Below, piece after piece: positions 13,608-14,087 of a DNA stretch of 14,087 nucleotides. The position numbers were made by a program, and so were the translations under genes. The notes under the pieces are model-generated. The model worked only from the letters and a program-made list of their open reading frames with translations. It was not told the origin of the DNA and made no database searches. Every line of letters begins with the position of its first letter. The first letter of the stretch is position 1. Source of the stretch: an uncultured Agathobacter sp. (lineage in GTDB: Bacteria; Bacillota; Clostridia; Lachnospirales; Lachnospiraceae); contig CAKRKX010000065.1 in the NCBI GenBank assembly GCA_934358675.1, forward strand, positions 1-14,087. The letters are read 5' to 3'.

Positions 13608-13646
13608 TACAAACATTCGCATTCCGCTGATTTTCTTCAAAAATCG

Positions 13647-14087
13647 CTACATGCTCTCATGGCAGGTACGTGCGATTACGTCCATCTGCTGCTCCTTGGT
13701 CAGGTCGATGAACTTAACAGCGTATCCTGATACACGGATCGTGAAGTTTGCGTACTCTTCCTTCTCAGGATGCTCCATAGCATCGATGAGCTTCTCCTTA
13801 CCGAATACGTTAACGTTCAGGTGATGTGCTCCCTGATCGAAGTAACCGTCCATAACGTTTACAAGGTTCTCAACACGCTCATCCTCGTTGTTTCCGAGTG
13901 CGCCCGGGTTGATGGTCTGTGTATTTGAGATACCGTCAAGTGCCCACTCATAAGGAAGCTTTGTCAGAGAGTTGAGGGAAGCAAGAAGTCCGCTCTGCTC
14001 TGCACCGTAGCTTGGATTAGCTCCCGGTGAAAGCGGCTCTCCGGCTTTACGTCCGTCAGGCATTGCGCCTGTAGCCTTACCGTATAC
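13647..14087 (-). CDS. pflB: Pyruvate formate-lyase, C-terminal part (partial)
   Basis: PflB splits pyruvate and CoA into acetyl-CoA and formate in anaerobic sugar fermentation. The frame is open to the right edge, and 146 residues are present. They begin [20 protein letters not shown], a standard pyruvate formate-lyase segment, and contain the glycyl-radical signature RVSGYAV (about 118-124) with the radical-bearing Gly at about 121. The closing [18 protein letters not shown] is also typical. The two active-site cysteines lie outside the window. Even, highly expressed-type codon choice fits an abundant enzyme. It is followed by a hairpin and a terminator, and its activator gene pflA lies beyond the toxin-antitoxin/HIT cassette. 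Confidence 0.96.
   Translation of the reverse strand, partial: VYGKATGAMPDGRKAGEPLSPGANPSYGAEQSGLLASLNSLTKLPYEWALDGISNTQTINPGALGNNEDERVENLVNVMDGYFDQGAHHLNVNVFGKEKLIDAMEHPEKEEYANFTIRVSGYAVKFIDLTKEQQMDVIARTCHESM

Overview
The window looks like chromosomal DNA from an anaerobic, spore-forming Firmicute, most likely a Lachnospiraceae (Clostridium cluster XIVa) relative. Four things point there: a hup / S4 (RqcP) / yabP / yabQ / divIC / spoIIE block in the usual Bacillus-Clostridium order, a pyruvate formate-lyase locus, Gram-positive ribosome binding sites (AGGAGG type) before most genes, and sigma-A promoters with consensus spacing. Family and genus are inferred from layout and protein flavour, not from a marker gene. 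Every gene I support lies on the minus strand, so the biology reads from right to left. No rRNA, tRNA, CRISPR array or complete transposable element is visible.

Right to left: (1) 14087-13647 is the C-terminal end of pyruvate formate-lyase (pflB) with its glycyl-radical motif, followed by a 3' UTR with stem-loops and a terminator. (2) 13460-12390 is an AT-rich cassette with its own promoter: a Phd/YefM-type antitoxin, a ParE/RelE-type toxin and a HIT-family hydrolase. (3) 12378-11650 is pflA, the activating enzyme for PflB, now separated from pflB by that cassette. (4) 11508-10264 is a second AT-rich gene, an AAA_14/DUF4143-type ATPase, followed by an RluA-family pseudouridine synthase (10222-9515). 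(5) 9457-2412 is a compact transcription unit starting from a good sigma-A promoter. It encodes a 1113-residue cytoplasmic TPR-GAF-GGDEF protein with a degenerate NTPase-like N-terminus, the CCA-adding enzyme (overlapping by ATGA), a CotS-like APH-fold protein that appears to have lost a catalytic Asp, and a lipoprotein with PEGA-type domains. (6) 2345-1927 is hup with a near-consensus promoter and a strong terminator. (7) 1880-553 is the S4/RqcP-yabP-yabQ-divIC operon, with tightly overlapping yabP/yabQ/divIC, a sigma-E-like promoter before yabP and a strong terminator overlapping the divIC stop. (8) 514-1 holds a probable Spo0A-activated promoter and the first 129 codons of spoIIE, cut by the window edge.

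The genes fall into three functional groups. Sporulation and division: RqcP, YabP, YabQ, DivIC, SpoIIE and perhaps the CotS-like protein. RNA and nucleoid housekeeping: HU, Cca, the pseudouridine synthase. Fermentation: PflB and PflA. The most notable points are the splitting of pflB from pflA by a toxin-antitoxin/HIT cassette that may now supply pflA's promoter, the unusual GGDEF protein translationally coupled to cca, and the kinase-fold protein with an altered active site beside a PEGA lipoprotein.
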